Shown: piece by piece, positions 10,725-22,100 of the stretch | Position numbering within the stretch: the stretch's first letter is position 1 | Layout: every line of letters starts with the position of its first letter | Origin: Sordaria brevicollis | Lineage: Eukaryota; Ascomycota; Sordariomycetes; Sordariales; Sordariaceae | Direction of reading: 5' to 3' | Length of the DNA: 64,000 nt | Assembly: GCA_033439795.1 (NCBI GenBank) | Contig: JAUTDP010000014.1 | Coordinates: forward strand, 1,240,001-1,304,000 | Made by a program: the position numbers and the translations under genes | The notes under the pieces: model-generated | Database searches by the model: none | The model's input: only the letters and a program-made list of their open reading frames with translations | What the model was told of the DNA's origin: nothing

Positions 10725-11502
10725 ACAAAAGAAACCCGGATGCGCCGATTCTAGCCGCAAGTCATGACGGTGAGAGCCACGAACGGCGTGCTGTTGGGTT
10801 TGGGGTTATGGGACGTTGAATACTACCAGCTTCATTGCCAGTATAGCAGCTTACAAGCAAGTAAACATTCTCGCGCAATATCGGACATTGGTTATGAATT
10901 TGCCAATAGGCTCTTGACTCGAGTTTCAGCTTTTTGAGCGAGTTCCTAGATTTAAAACTATCCAGGACATATTGATGTGGGTGGTGAAAACGTACCTGAT
11001 AGTTCCTCGAGACAGACATAACCCTAAGGACTTACGTCTGGAACCCATTTTCAGAACAAACGGTGTGGATACCGAAGGCAAAGGCCTGAATACGACCTAG
11101 TGTCTGTTGGAAGTTTGAACTATCCCAGAAGAACATCTTCTTTCAAGATCACTCACACTTGTGGGGTCTTTGTCATGTGAAGCACTTTTATTTCCAAGAT
11201 GTTCCCAGTGAGACAGGTTCTCGGCCTGATCGAAAGCAGACATACGAACAATGAAGGCCAGTGGCGGCTGGTTGGTGACAATATATTTCCCGGGGTAAGA
11301 AGGGCGGCTTCAAGGAGTGTTGGCTCATGATATGAACGGGGACACCAACGGCTATGATGAAGGTTCGAGTGTAAGACGCCCTCATTATGCCCACCTCAGA
11401 AGAGTATGACCGACAACACTAAGCACTCTTTCACTATTTTCTTCCATTCAATACAACCCATTTTTGTTCCTTACCAAACGCGCACTCAAAGGGAACCACA
11501 AG
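10725..11502. other. Degenerate sequence with a short protein-like relic
   Basis: On the plus strand, 10,920-11,099 reads EFQLFERVPRFKTIQDILMW followed by more protein-like sequence to a TAG at 11,097-11,099. A preceding piece (AISDIGYEFANRLLT) lies in another frame. This looks like a frameshifted gene remnant of unknown family. The rest up to 11,502 is the upstream region of the broken family gene. Confidence 0.25.
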
Positions 11503-12004
11503 ATGGACCCGGGCGACGTGGACATAATGGATGCCGAGGAGCTTGGCGAGAAATTGCTTGCCCGATTAGATGTGTTGAAGTTCATCTTCGGCACGTCGGA
11601 CTGGTCACTTAAAAAGGGGGAGTGTGTACGCCTGCGAGAAAGACATTTCGAATGAATTAACACTTATAAGGTTGAAGTCGCTGTCGAGTATTACGAAGGA
11701 AAGAACATGATGAGGAAGAAAAGGGAGCTGCTGGAGCTGCTGAATAAGCTCTGGGATGTGTCTTTACATTGTAAGAATCTTCTCCCTATATCTGCCAGAT
11801 CTCTAGACAAACGCTAACGCTTTTTTTTCTGCCATCCTCTTGGTAATTAAAAATTAGGTGGTGTATGTTGAGGCTCGTCGACGCGCTCCGCAAGACACGG
11901 GGAGAAGAAGAGACCCAACTCTTTATACCGTCCGGCAAGCCATCCGTCACCTGGTGAGAAGCACCTTCCTTCTGATTTCTTTCCTTTTCCTTCCTTTTTC
12001 CCCG

Positions 12005-12046
<42 letters not shown>

Positions 12047-12406
12047 GTACATGGTCACTCTTTCTCAAGTTGTTTTCGGCTGGCTCCTTCTTCTCATCTG
12101 CTGCCGAGAATGAAGAGTAGATTTCAGCTGACCACCACATTTTAGAACGGGTCCACTGAGTCTACCAGAGAAAGATGGACGAGTATGCTTCTGAAGATTG
12201 CTCACCGGGTGTACGAAATCGAAAGATTTGACTTCGAAATTCCAGAAGAGGAGTTTTCCAGGACCAAACTGCTCATCCTAGTTGGGAAACAAGAAGAGGC
12301 GGACGATGATGAGGCTGTGTACCGTGTACTGGCCCAACGTGACTTCAATAAAATCAGGCAGGAGGAACACGTACCGGCCGAGCCCATGCTTGCTTGGCAA
12401 AACTAA
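11503..12406 (+). pseudogene. Broken paralogue of the 8.8-kb gene
   Basis: Same plan as the intact gene: exon-like blocks 11503-11770, 11858-11953 and 12146-12406. They are separated by introns with GTAAGA...GCTAACG...TTAG and GTGAGA...GCTGACC...TTTTAG. Matching landmarks are KRELLELLNKLWDV (versus KRKLFMLWNKLYDV) before intron 1 and NGSTESTRERWTSMLLKIAH (versus NIGTEDHKKGCAKLLLMVAE) after intron 2. Two lesions are visible. An in-frame TGA at 11653-11655 interrupts exon 1, after which the same frame continues coherently. Intron 1 also joins phase 1 to a block that needs phase 0, a one-base frame error. Intron 2 carries a 39-base T run. The C-terminal block still reads through 87 residues to a TAA. 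Confidence 0.65.
12007..12045. repeat. Poly-T tract, 39 bases
   Basis: An uninterrupted run of T inside the second intron of the broken family gene. Its length is likely to vary between strains and sequencing runs. Confidence 0.9.
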
Positions 12407-15328
12407 CTTGCTGAGCTTGTACCTGATCGTTCCTAACAATAACCCCGACGACTGCTCGAACGGGATGAGCGGATAATAGCCAGTTCCGCCGGGACTCATG
12501 TGGTTGAATTTTGACTTGACTGTGCTATGTTTGGAGACGACACTCCTCGCTGGACGAGGGATCTTCACTCGAAAAAATATGGTTATCGAATGTTGGGACG
12601 GAAGGCTTATGGAAACCAACTAAAAACACTCTTTTGGAAAACGCAGGACAAACATCAAGTACCCATAAAGGGTACAACCGGTCTTTACCGCAGAAATACG
12701 GAGTTATAGAACGGCAGAGGAAGGGATTTTCGAAGCAACTCGCTGGCAAAGTTGCAAGGAAACCGGTTGAGCTCTGTACCTAGAAGTAATCCGCGACATG
12801 GTTAGTACTACTCTACTGGATCTATCGCCTGGGAAAGGGGGATAAACAGACTCAACCAAACTTTGTCCCACTTTGTGAAGAGAAAATGAAGCCATTCCCC
12901 GATATGTACCTATCATCTTACTTGAACGATGCCGAGTTATCATCGGATTTGGTGTGCTCGTGCCATTCCATTTAGTCGTGGAAATAGCGTTTGAAACCGA
13001 AGCTGAAGCTAAACTTGTAAAATGACGTTGTCGATCTTGCTCTTGCAAACCTTGGCCCCGACAAGCAGCCTAGGCAGTTTCTCGAAACCTAACCCAACAA
13101 CGATTTTAGCTTTCTGTCGTCTGACATTCTCACCCATACACCGAACCTGTGCCTCTCCGTTTTCTGTCGCTGCCATATAGACTTATTGCATCATTGGGGT
13201 TTCCGCATCGGTCTTGCCTTCCCCGTATAACCTACACAATGTACAGTAGCATGGTGTTCGAGTCCAGTGACCATCATTCAATACCTGTCAACCTGCGAGA
13301 AGGAAGCGCGGCAAGAACCTACTGTACTGTACGAAGAAAAGCAAAGAAGAGCCTCAAAAGTGCACGTACGTCATCGCAAAACGCACTTGTAAACCGGCGT
13401 AAAGTATGTGTGTCGTGCATTTGGCACGTCGTCGTTGCCTGAACGCATCGGACGTTGGACATCAGACGTTAGGATTAACGTTGGGGTGGCTATAATCAAT
13501 ACTGCAATGGCATTCGTCGGTTGGTCTAAGTTGGGAATGGGATTCCATCCACTGCGCTCCATTGATATTCCCGACTCGTGATTGATATTCCTGATTTTCC
13601 TGATCTCGGATTTATTCAAGTGTGGGGGAGGCGAAAAACTTTTGCGTTATCCCCCCAAAAAGAGGTGTTATTTCCCAAAGAAGACATCAAAACCGCGCAA
13701 GCCAAGGACTGGAGAAATTCGGCGTTAGATGGAATCTCGCAAAATAAAGGACGGGGATTGCTTGTTGAGCAGTTCAATCCCTCTTGAGAGTACATATCGA
13801 AAAAGCCTTGCATTTTCTTTTTCTTTTTCTTTATTTTTTTTTATCCCGTTGACAGATTGATTTCTTCTCGGACAGAATCCGAACGGGTAAGAAGGCCGAA
13901 GCCCGAGCCCGAACCTGCATCAACGGCAGCGCGGGACCGGGTAGGGCTGAATATTATGTATTTTCTTGTTAACTGATCCATGATCCATCACTCAATATTT
14001 TCCCGCGCCCGCTTCACCTTTCCTCCTTTGGTATGTCGGGGTGGAAACCAGCTCGAGTAAAACCAAGCTGGATTGAAATCAATGGGTTCGGGTTTCGAGA
14101 CATTTCCACAGACAGCTAGGAAACGGGAAAGCTTGGTGGTCTGATCACCGAGCCTTCCCTGTCTTGGACAGATCCGTACAATTTCTTAGTCAGACGAGAA
14201 ATGTTGGGTGTTTGTTCCAGGATGAACAGATAGATCATGCTGGCAAAGATGACTGGCAGATCGTCTTTGCAATACTTCAAGAAAACATGACATGAAGATA
14301 ACGTGGCTTTTGAAATGGGAACATCGCTATATCATACAAGTAGGTGGACGGTAAAACCTTCGTTTTTTCCTTTTCCTTTGCCAGATCAAAAACCCTCCCT
14401 ATTTGTCCTTATCCTCTCTCCTAATAGTCTCCCACCAAACCCGGGGCAAACATTCAAAGGGCAATGGTTCCAGGGGGGAACCAGCCTGCTCCTGGTGGTG
14501 CAAAGCAGACACAGTTAAGAGTCGCCATAGAACACCACTGACCGAACCGAACAAGCCCAATGCGGCGGAGACGATGGTCAAGCGGAGAAAGCAGACAGTT
14601 TCTTGTCATACTGAGCCACGCCGATATCAACCCGTAGCAGAGCTAAGGACCAGAACAAAACTAAACAAATGTGTTGACGCAGTCCGATTCGTAAACATAG
14701 AGCGTTCGTGGGTCGTAACTTCGTGCCTCGCCCCCCTTGACATGAACCTTGTTTTACCAAAGCAAACGTCGTGAAAATCGCTTCTGGCCAGAAACCGCAG
14801 AAAACGCGAGCCGCCGAGTTCACCACCAAGCCGACACCACCGTCTCATCCACACATAAGCCTCCCCATGTATCCCATGACATTGCCCTTTGTACATCATA
14901 CCGTTATCGATCCCCGCCCCATTGCCTATGCTCGCATGTACCACCCTTTACAGGTAAGGGCCCAAATGCTCACTGGTCTCCAGGGCAAATCGACCTTTGT
15001 TGCCCCAAACACAAACCAATCATGTAGTTTAACCGAATAATCCTGCCACCAGCGGACGGCAGAGTTGGGATATAGAGGGTATGAAATGAGTTCCGTGGAA
15101 CTCGAAACTGAGGGAAAGTACCGTCAAGAAGTTGTTAAGTTGTTAGAAAGAGATGAGAAATAGTATCAAACACCCCAACTGAACGCCGAACTGGGAATAA
15201 CCCTCGTGCGTAACGACGAGGACCGCCCTAACGATGTCGAACGGGGGAAATGACACTTCATGAATGCATTAATGCTGGGTATTATTGCGCAAGCTGAAGT
15301 CATGAAAAGAGCCGACCCTGGGGTATTA
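12407..15328. other. Intergenic, about 2.9 kb, no supported gene
   Basis: Contains a 60-codon ORF at 12,527-12,709 and a short frame ending ALANLGPDKQPRQFLET near 13,080. Both are too short and isolated to call. A C/T-rich low-complexity stretch lies at 13,812-13,842. The last few hundred bases are the 3' side of the Mcm1 gene. No tRNA or 5S-like sequence was recognised. Confidence 0.35.
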
Positions 15329-16192
15329 TTATGACTGGTGGCCAGCGTGCTGCTGCAGACCAGGCTGAGGCATGTATTGGCCGCCTCTTTGTTGTTGTAC
15401 GTAGTTTGTGTACGCCAGTGCTTGCGCTTGCTGGGCATCCATCGCGCCGACATTGGGCATGTAGTTGGGAGGCATGTGTCCTTGGGGCGGCATGCCGGGT
15501 CGGCCTTGCTGGGGAGGCAGGTGGGCGCTCGAGGGCTCTTCGGGCGAGTCGACCGCATTAGAGTCGTCCACGCCGTTCTCGGTGGACGCGGGCTCGGGGG
15601 CGTTCAGGCATGCCTAGAGACTGTGTTAGAGGAAGGTTCAATGGCAACTGAGGCGCGTTGTGTTCCATACCTGAATCAGGTTCTTGCCCTCAGCCTTGGT
15701 GACAAGAGGCTGCAGCTTGGGAGTTGTAAAGGTGTAGACGAGACCGGTCTCGGAAACGACAAGCAGCAGTACTTGAGTTCCCGTCAATACGGAAAGTTCG
15801 TAGGCCTAAAACAGCAAGAACCGCGTTAGTGATATGTTGCTTGCTGCACAGGAATACGCACATGATGCAGAGCCAGCGCCAACGCGTATGTCTTGATTTA
15901 TGGTCAAGACAACTTGTTTTCAGGGCCATCAACATACCTTCTTCATGATACCAGCCTTGCGCTTGGAGAAGGTGATGTGGCGACGCGACTTGTCGCTGAT
16001 GAACTTAATCTCAATCTTGCGGCGCTCGCGGCCGCCCTTCTCATCGTCGTCATCATCGTCATCGGCGGTGGCAGGGCGGGCGCGCTTAACACCGCGGGGC
16101 TCGTTGTTGTTGACATTGCCATTGCCCACGGCGTGCGACTCGTCGAGCTCGGTGGGAGAGGTCTGCTCGTGCTGATCGGTGATGTCGGCCAT
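15329..16192 (-). CDS. mcm1: MADS-box transcription factor Mcm1 (SRF type)
   Basis: Three exons: 16192-15938, 15805-15671 and 15613-15329. The introns are 132 nt and 57 nt. The product has 224 residues. It is the SRF/Mcm1-class DNA-binding dimer that recruits partner factors to CC(A/T)6GG sites, controlling mating, cell-cycle and developmental genes in fungi. The N-terminus is acidic (a run of seven Asp). The MADS box follows (about residues 55-112: RRKIEIKFISDKSRRHITFS, KRKAGIMKKAYELSVLTGTQ, VLLLVVSETGLVYTF), with the adjoining SAM region ending LIQACLN. The C-terminus is Gln/Pro/Met-rich. Intron 1 interrupts the MADS box exactly between MKK and AYE, and both exon joins preserve the frame. 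The long upstream region suggests an extended leader. Confidence 0.96.
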
Positions 16193-19100
16193 TTTGGGAT
16201 TTTGGAGGATCAAGGTACCACGAAGATGCTGAAAAAGGTAGAATTGGTGGAGATGCTGTTTTGAGCGTTGTGCCGATGGCCTAGGCTTGATCTGGAGTGT
16301 GCGGAGAGGCTGCCTTTTGTCGCAGAAACCTGGTTGGGCGCTGCACTGTATCGAGTCTGGTGTGTGCCGACGGCGGAAGGAAGCGAGGAATCACGTTTTT
16401 AATTTTTATTTGCTTTGTTTGACTTCCTCTCGAGCCTGGGGGGTAGGTTGCTGGGGGTGGACAGTCCAGGTATTTCGCGGAGCGTGCCAGTGAGCAGTAG
16501 TAAAAGTATGTATGTACGTGTGTAATCCCTACGGCGGGGAGTGTGCACTGGGAAGTGACTGATTGGTGGGTAGGCTGGAGAGGATGGATCTTTCCAGACA
16601 AGGGGCCTCCGCTGATAATCGACCTGCAGTGAGAAAGAGGTGGGTGAGCAACAGTGCGAGGCACACGGTAGACTCGTAGCCGAACGTCTCTGGGTTCTCT
16701 CTGGAGATGGGGCCTGGGATGGGTTGCGATGGAATGCGATGGGACTCGAAGCTCGAAGGCTGGGCGGGCAACCTGGAAGCTTTGTGCAGTAGCGTTTGGA
16801 CAACGATGATTGACCGTGGTTATTCGGGATAAGGTTCGGAGGGAAGGGACGTGGAAGTGGGATGGATTCCTATTCCGTTGGAAGAAAGGGACGGACGGAT
16901 GACTGGGCTGGTGACTGGACTGGGAACCCGGGACCACAGAACGGGAATTGTGATGCGGCGCGGGTATGAGTGACTGGAAGATGAGGCAAGGAGGAGTGGA
17001 AGCTTTCAAACCGAGGAAGTGGAAAGCGGCTGAAAGAGAAGACAGAGAATCTCGCTGTGTGCATGTGTCGGCGTGCTGTATACCAACCTTCAGACTGTAC
17101 CGTACCTGTCAAATTGCAGTGTAATTGATTGTACGTTTTGGGTGGTCTTGGGTTTCCTTCTCTGCCCCTGTTGAGGAAGCCGAGCAGATGTCAGTCAGTC
17201 GCACTTCGTCGGTGCACCTTGACAATCTTGCCTGGAATGGGCTTGGGCAACTGCGGAGTGATTGAAAGAGGATAGCGAAACCTGCCGCTGGTGCCACCGT
17301 TCTCTTCACCACGGACGCTGCAGGCCACGGTTCGGAAACTGAAAAAAAAAAGATAATGAGATGGCAGAAAGGGATGGAAGCGACTTACAGACAACGGTTG
17401 TCGGACTCTCTCGATCTTTTTTTTCAAACGTCGTTCTTTCTGTTATTCTGCACTTCCAGACTGCAAAGCCGAAGGAGGTTGGTTGCTTGTGGTGCTTCGA
17501 GAGTTTGTCCAAGAGAGGAAAGGTGCGAGTTGCTCAAAAAGGTGGGAGCGGTAGGGTAATAGATACCTTGCGTGCGCACGAGCCAGAATAAAGTCAATGC
17601 TTCTGCCCGTACCTGTTGGCGCACGGACCTAGACTCGACGATGGAGCCCCGATGAGGAGCCCCGATGAATTCCACTTGGCTTGGACGGGGAGGGAAGCTT
17701 GGCCGGGAACGGGCTCCATTTGTTGGAGCGCTTTGCAAAGCGCTCCATCAGGAAACCGAAGACAAGAAATGCCCACTGTGATGGACGAAGAGAAACAGAC
17801 GACAGCATTGGAGCTGTACCTCAGATGGCCGATAGGTAGAACTGGTAGAAATGGAAGCTAAGTGCTGCACCTCTGGCATCACGTTCCCGGCCACCAATCC
17901 ACCACCACCTATCCACCACCTTCAAACGCCAGACTTCCCCTTTTCATTACATATGCCTAGGCCCATTTCCTATCTCACCTTTTCCACGGGGCCATCCATG
18001 ACCATACGGACTTGCAGCAGCCCACTCATCCTCGAATTCGATTTCTCTGATAAAGCTGTCCGTCGCCGGCTTGCCCCGTGCTCATCACCAAATATTGGAT
18101 ACTTGGGAAGACTAGGATGTGGTAATTTGCCTATCGACCTAGTATGTAGTTACGGTACTGGTTGCAGAGAAGAAGTAGATCTTGTCGCGGTCCGCGGCGC
18201 ACGATACAATAGTACTTTGCAATAGTGGAACAAACGTTGCTAGGGCACATCGATACATGTTGAATCGCAGGATAGAGCCCAGCTCAGCAGCACTCACAAG
18301 GAGATGTCAAAATTACCGTGTTGGTACCTTCTTTCTCTGTCCCAGCAAAGGCATGTACATTCGGTACCTATTATGTGAAATGCGAGGTCCCCGTGAGGCC
18401 CGTGTCCGTGTCTCTGGAATGCCCTGCCATGCCTGCCTACGGGCTGAGGTTGCGCAATCGGTGCAATGGCGTGGGTCAAGAGAAAGATGGAGGGCGTTCG
18501 TTCAAAATGCTTTTACCTTACCTTTTGTCCTTTCGGGCCAAGAGCGAATGAAAACGAAGCTTCTGCACAACGGCGCCGCCCCGCTTCAACCGCCGTTCCC
18601 CTGAGCATCGGAGCGGAGTTCCTGTTCGTCCAGTTCGTGTCTTCTTGAACCAGAGCCAGAGAGGTTTAGTTTCGTCAGGTGACTTTTGAGCGACCCCAAA
18701 GATGATTCCCCCAAAAGCCCAGCACCCAAAGCACGAACTCGAGGTTGAGAAAAGGTCCCTTTTACTCGGCGCTGGCATTGCTGTCGACCGGCGGCGCGGA
18801 CTGGTTCGCAAAACCACTACTGTGCTGCTTTCTTGTCTTTTGGGGTCCAGGAGCCAGGGTTTCGTCAGCTGGGGGGCTGTTGTGAGCGTCTTCTTTGTGC
18901 CTTCTTGTATGCCCACTTACAAGTCTCAAGCACAGTGCATATCAACTGAGGAGTGACTGTGACAAAGATGATGTTTGAGATCCGAGTTTGGAGCGGATGG
19001 AGGATGCAGTGTGGTCGTGCCGTGACAGCATCTGTATCTGAGCAGCTTTCCTATACGGGTAGATTTTCGAAGACTTTGGAAGAGCAGTCTCCAAAGCACC

Positions 19101-22100
19101 AAGTAAGCATGAACGGTCAGCATATTTCTCTTTGATGAAGGTGAAGCGGATGAAGACACACGAACATGGGCGTCGAAAGGAAGGGAAGGACCACGAAACG
19201 CCCGGTGCTGCTTCATGGTTCTTCCGTAGGGCAACTGGGCATCCTGGACGCTAAAAATGCTTCGTACCACAGGGCATGCTGACCTGGTGGAGCGATAGGC
19301 GCACCCGGACGTTAATGTCCTGGATTTTGGAGACGACGGCTGACGGACGACGGCGACGGCGACGGTAGCCGGTCGACGGACTCGCTTGTGTGGTGTTCTG
19401 ATTTTCTTCCTTTTTCCTTACCAGCCTCATTGTTAGGTGATCCCCAAATTTCGAGAACTGAGACATAAACCCGTTGTGGGCGGATAACTCCATGGGCAGG
19501 AAATGAAATGACAGGAGCACGAGAACATTGAGAAGCGAGAGTCAACAGTGCAGCTATTTCTATCGCGTAAGGCATCCGGCAGGGCACTTGCATCTGGGAT
19601 AGCAATCTCAATGGCTGTTTAGCTGGGCAATCTTCTGCATGGGGAGAAGAGTTCGCCGGACGACAGCACCAGCCAGATTGTAGCCAGCCCATCTCTTTCC
19701 AGTTTCCACCCCTTCCCAGGCGTGCCAGGCTAAGGACAGGCCAGTCCACACCCCCTCCAAGGGTTCTCTCAAAGGGGCCCGGAACCACATAGGGGTCCGT
19801 GACATCCAATGAGTTTGTTGCCGAGTTTGTGGTTTGACAGACGTCTAGAGGTAGTCATTTCTTTTTCTTTTGGCCCTTCACTCTCCAGTGATAGCGAATT
19901 CCGTTTGAGGTCAAAGAGAGAAGAACCATCGAAACATTGAACCAGGTGGATGACGCATCTGCTGGGAGGTCATCGGTCTGGAAAAAGGTGGTGTTCAAGA
20001 TCTGTCAATTATTGGCCGTCAGTGTCTTTGTGGAGAGCGTATAACACGATCTCGATTTGATTGTCGATACCCCGTGCTTGGGCCTGCTCCCTGATGATTA
20101 TCCCGCCTGCAATATGTCGTTCTGCAGCCCTTTGGTACCCTAACATCTTGAAGTCCCTTATTTCAAGGCAGGACGTAGGGAGTCCAGGCGGGAGACCTTG
20201 CCTCCCATGGACAGCCGCGCAGCGGATTGAGTAGTATCACTGGACGTTCCCGTCCGCCCGCTTTGGTTCAATTCTTTTCCAGTTTCTCGGAACGATAATC
20301 AAACGAATTCACGCCCCACGAAACGCCTCGGTGTGAAGCATATTCAACGCTCGGACGGTTCATGTAGGCCGTCCGTTTGTGATACACAAAAGGGTATTAC
20401 GGGGCCCTATGACCGTACTGGCCGGCGTACCTTGATGATCAGACATGGTACCTGTTATAGTATGCAGGTGTTAATTCTGCCATGTCGAAGCCATCCTACG
20501 TAAAAAGAACACCATGCTACCTTTACCCATCTGCCTGATGGGTCCGGCTAGGCACGGGGCCAGGGGAGTCTGCTTGTCTCTGGGTTGGCGAGAGCGAGCG
20601 AGAGCGTAATCGGCCCCGAGAGGTGTCTAAAGAGAGGCTAGAAGGTGGAAATTCATGATTGTGTCAGTCCGGATGACGCCCCCATTGTGAGAGAGATAGG
20701 GGGTCCTCGGGGGGGCTGTGATGATGGGCTGGGAAAAAATGCAACAAAAGAGCTTCGAATCTGTTGCTGGGCCGCGTTCTGGTGGAGATGTCCACGAACT
20801 GCGCTGCCCTCGCGGGGACTTTGTTCCCACTGTGCTGCTCTTGTTGCCCACCCCTTGGACGACCGGGGTGACTGTGAGAGGCTCGCGCGCGCAGTGGTTG
20901 AAGATTGGTGAAGGCATGGGCCTGCAAGGATGTAAAAAGCGGGGGTGCGCGATAGCGCGTGATTGCGTGTGAGGAGGCTTTGTGGGCTCAGACAGTGGAA
21001 GGGAAGAAGAACCGGGGTTGACAATGTAACCTCACCTTGGACCTGACTGAAGCCATCGTGCAAAGACGACGGGCCTCCGACTGTGTACCCGCTGGCCACT
21101 GCTTGTTGGCTGCTGGAGGGAGCATCGAGGACTTGGAGCTGTGAGATTGCCCTGACAAGCTTTCTGAGCAAGCAGCCTTTTTTTGGAGCAGGGTTGGGGG
21201 ATGAGTAGTGGAGAGGCTCCAAGATATGCAGAGTTTAATGAGAGGATGGAACAATGGATAACGTCGGTGGGTGGGTGTTGGCAACGGCTCGGTGAGGATA
21301 AAGTTACAACAGTCTCTTGAGAAGATGACAGTTTTCAAATTGAGAAATCTGTGCCATGGCCGACAATCGATTTCACGAGCGTCGACGGGCAAGCCCAGGT
21401 GCCTTGACAAGTTCCTCGGATAGGAAAGGTGTGGATGGCATGCAGCTGTAGGCTGAAGGATGGGACGAGGGAAGTGGTGCCCGGAGAGTAACGGCAGTTC
21501 AGGAACAGGAAACTGACAGCCAGCAAAGTGCGAGAACCAGAAGCCACGACGATGCCATCATGACAGACCTCCAGAAGGCAATTTCCATTGTCAAATCATG
21601 AACTTCAAAACGCCAATCAATTGCTACCTCTATCATCGAAAAGAAATGGAAACCACGAATCGGTGGGACTTGCACGAGACGAGAACACTGCTACAAGCGA
21701 TTGAAGGACAATGGCCGGCAAAGAACGAACAGTTGAGAAAGTGCGGAGGGAAGTGATCGAAAACGGGCAAGTGGGTTGCGCAAACAGGAAATGAGCAGCA
21801 GCTTCTTCTTACGGAAGCAAGGCCATTTTTGATTGGCTGGGCCGCAAGAGCCACGGTCTGAACGGAGTGGGGCCCCCCTTGCCTCCGCGTCGGATGGTGG
21901 GCAACCTTCGGCAGGCATGGGAAGGACTCAGGGCGGGCAGGCACTGCAGTGGCAGGCAGGAAGACACGGGTGCACTTGCACACGGCAGCAGACACCAGCT
22001 TCAGTGTCTTGATCGGACAGACTTGCCCCATTCTCGCCCGAGTCCTCGCCAATGCCAACCTCAAACTGCCATTCTGCCAGTCTGCCATTGTCCGACCGGA

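Noticed and set aside
16281..17009. 242-codon minus-strand open frame upstream of mcm1
   Set aside because: Ser/Pro/Arg/His-rich without domains, overlapping other frames on both strands. Better explained as the C/T-rich mcm1 leader.
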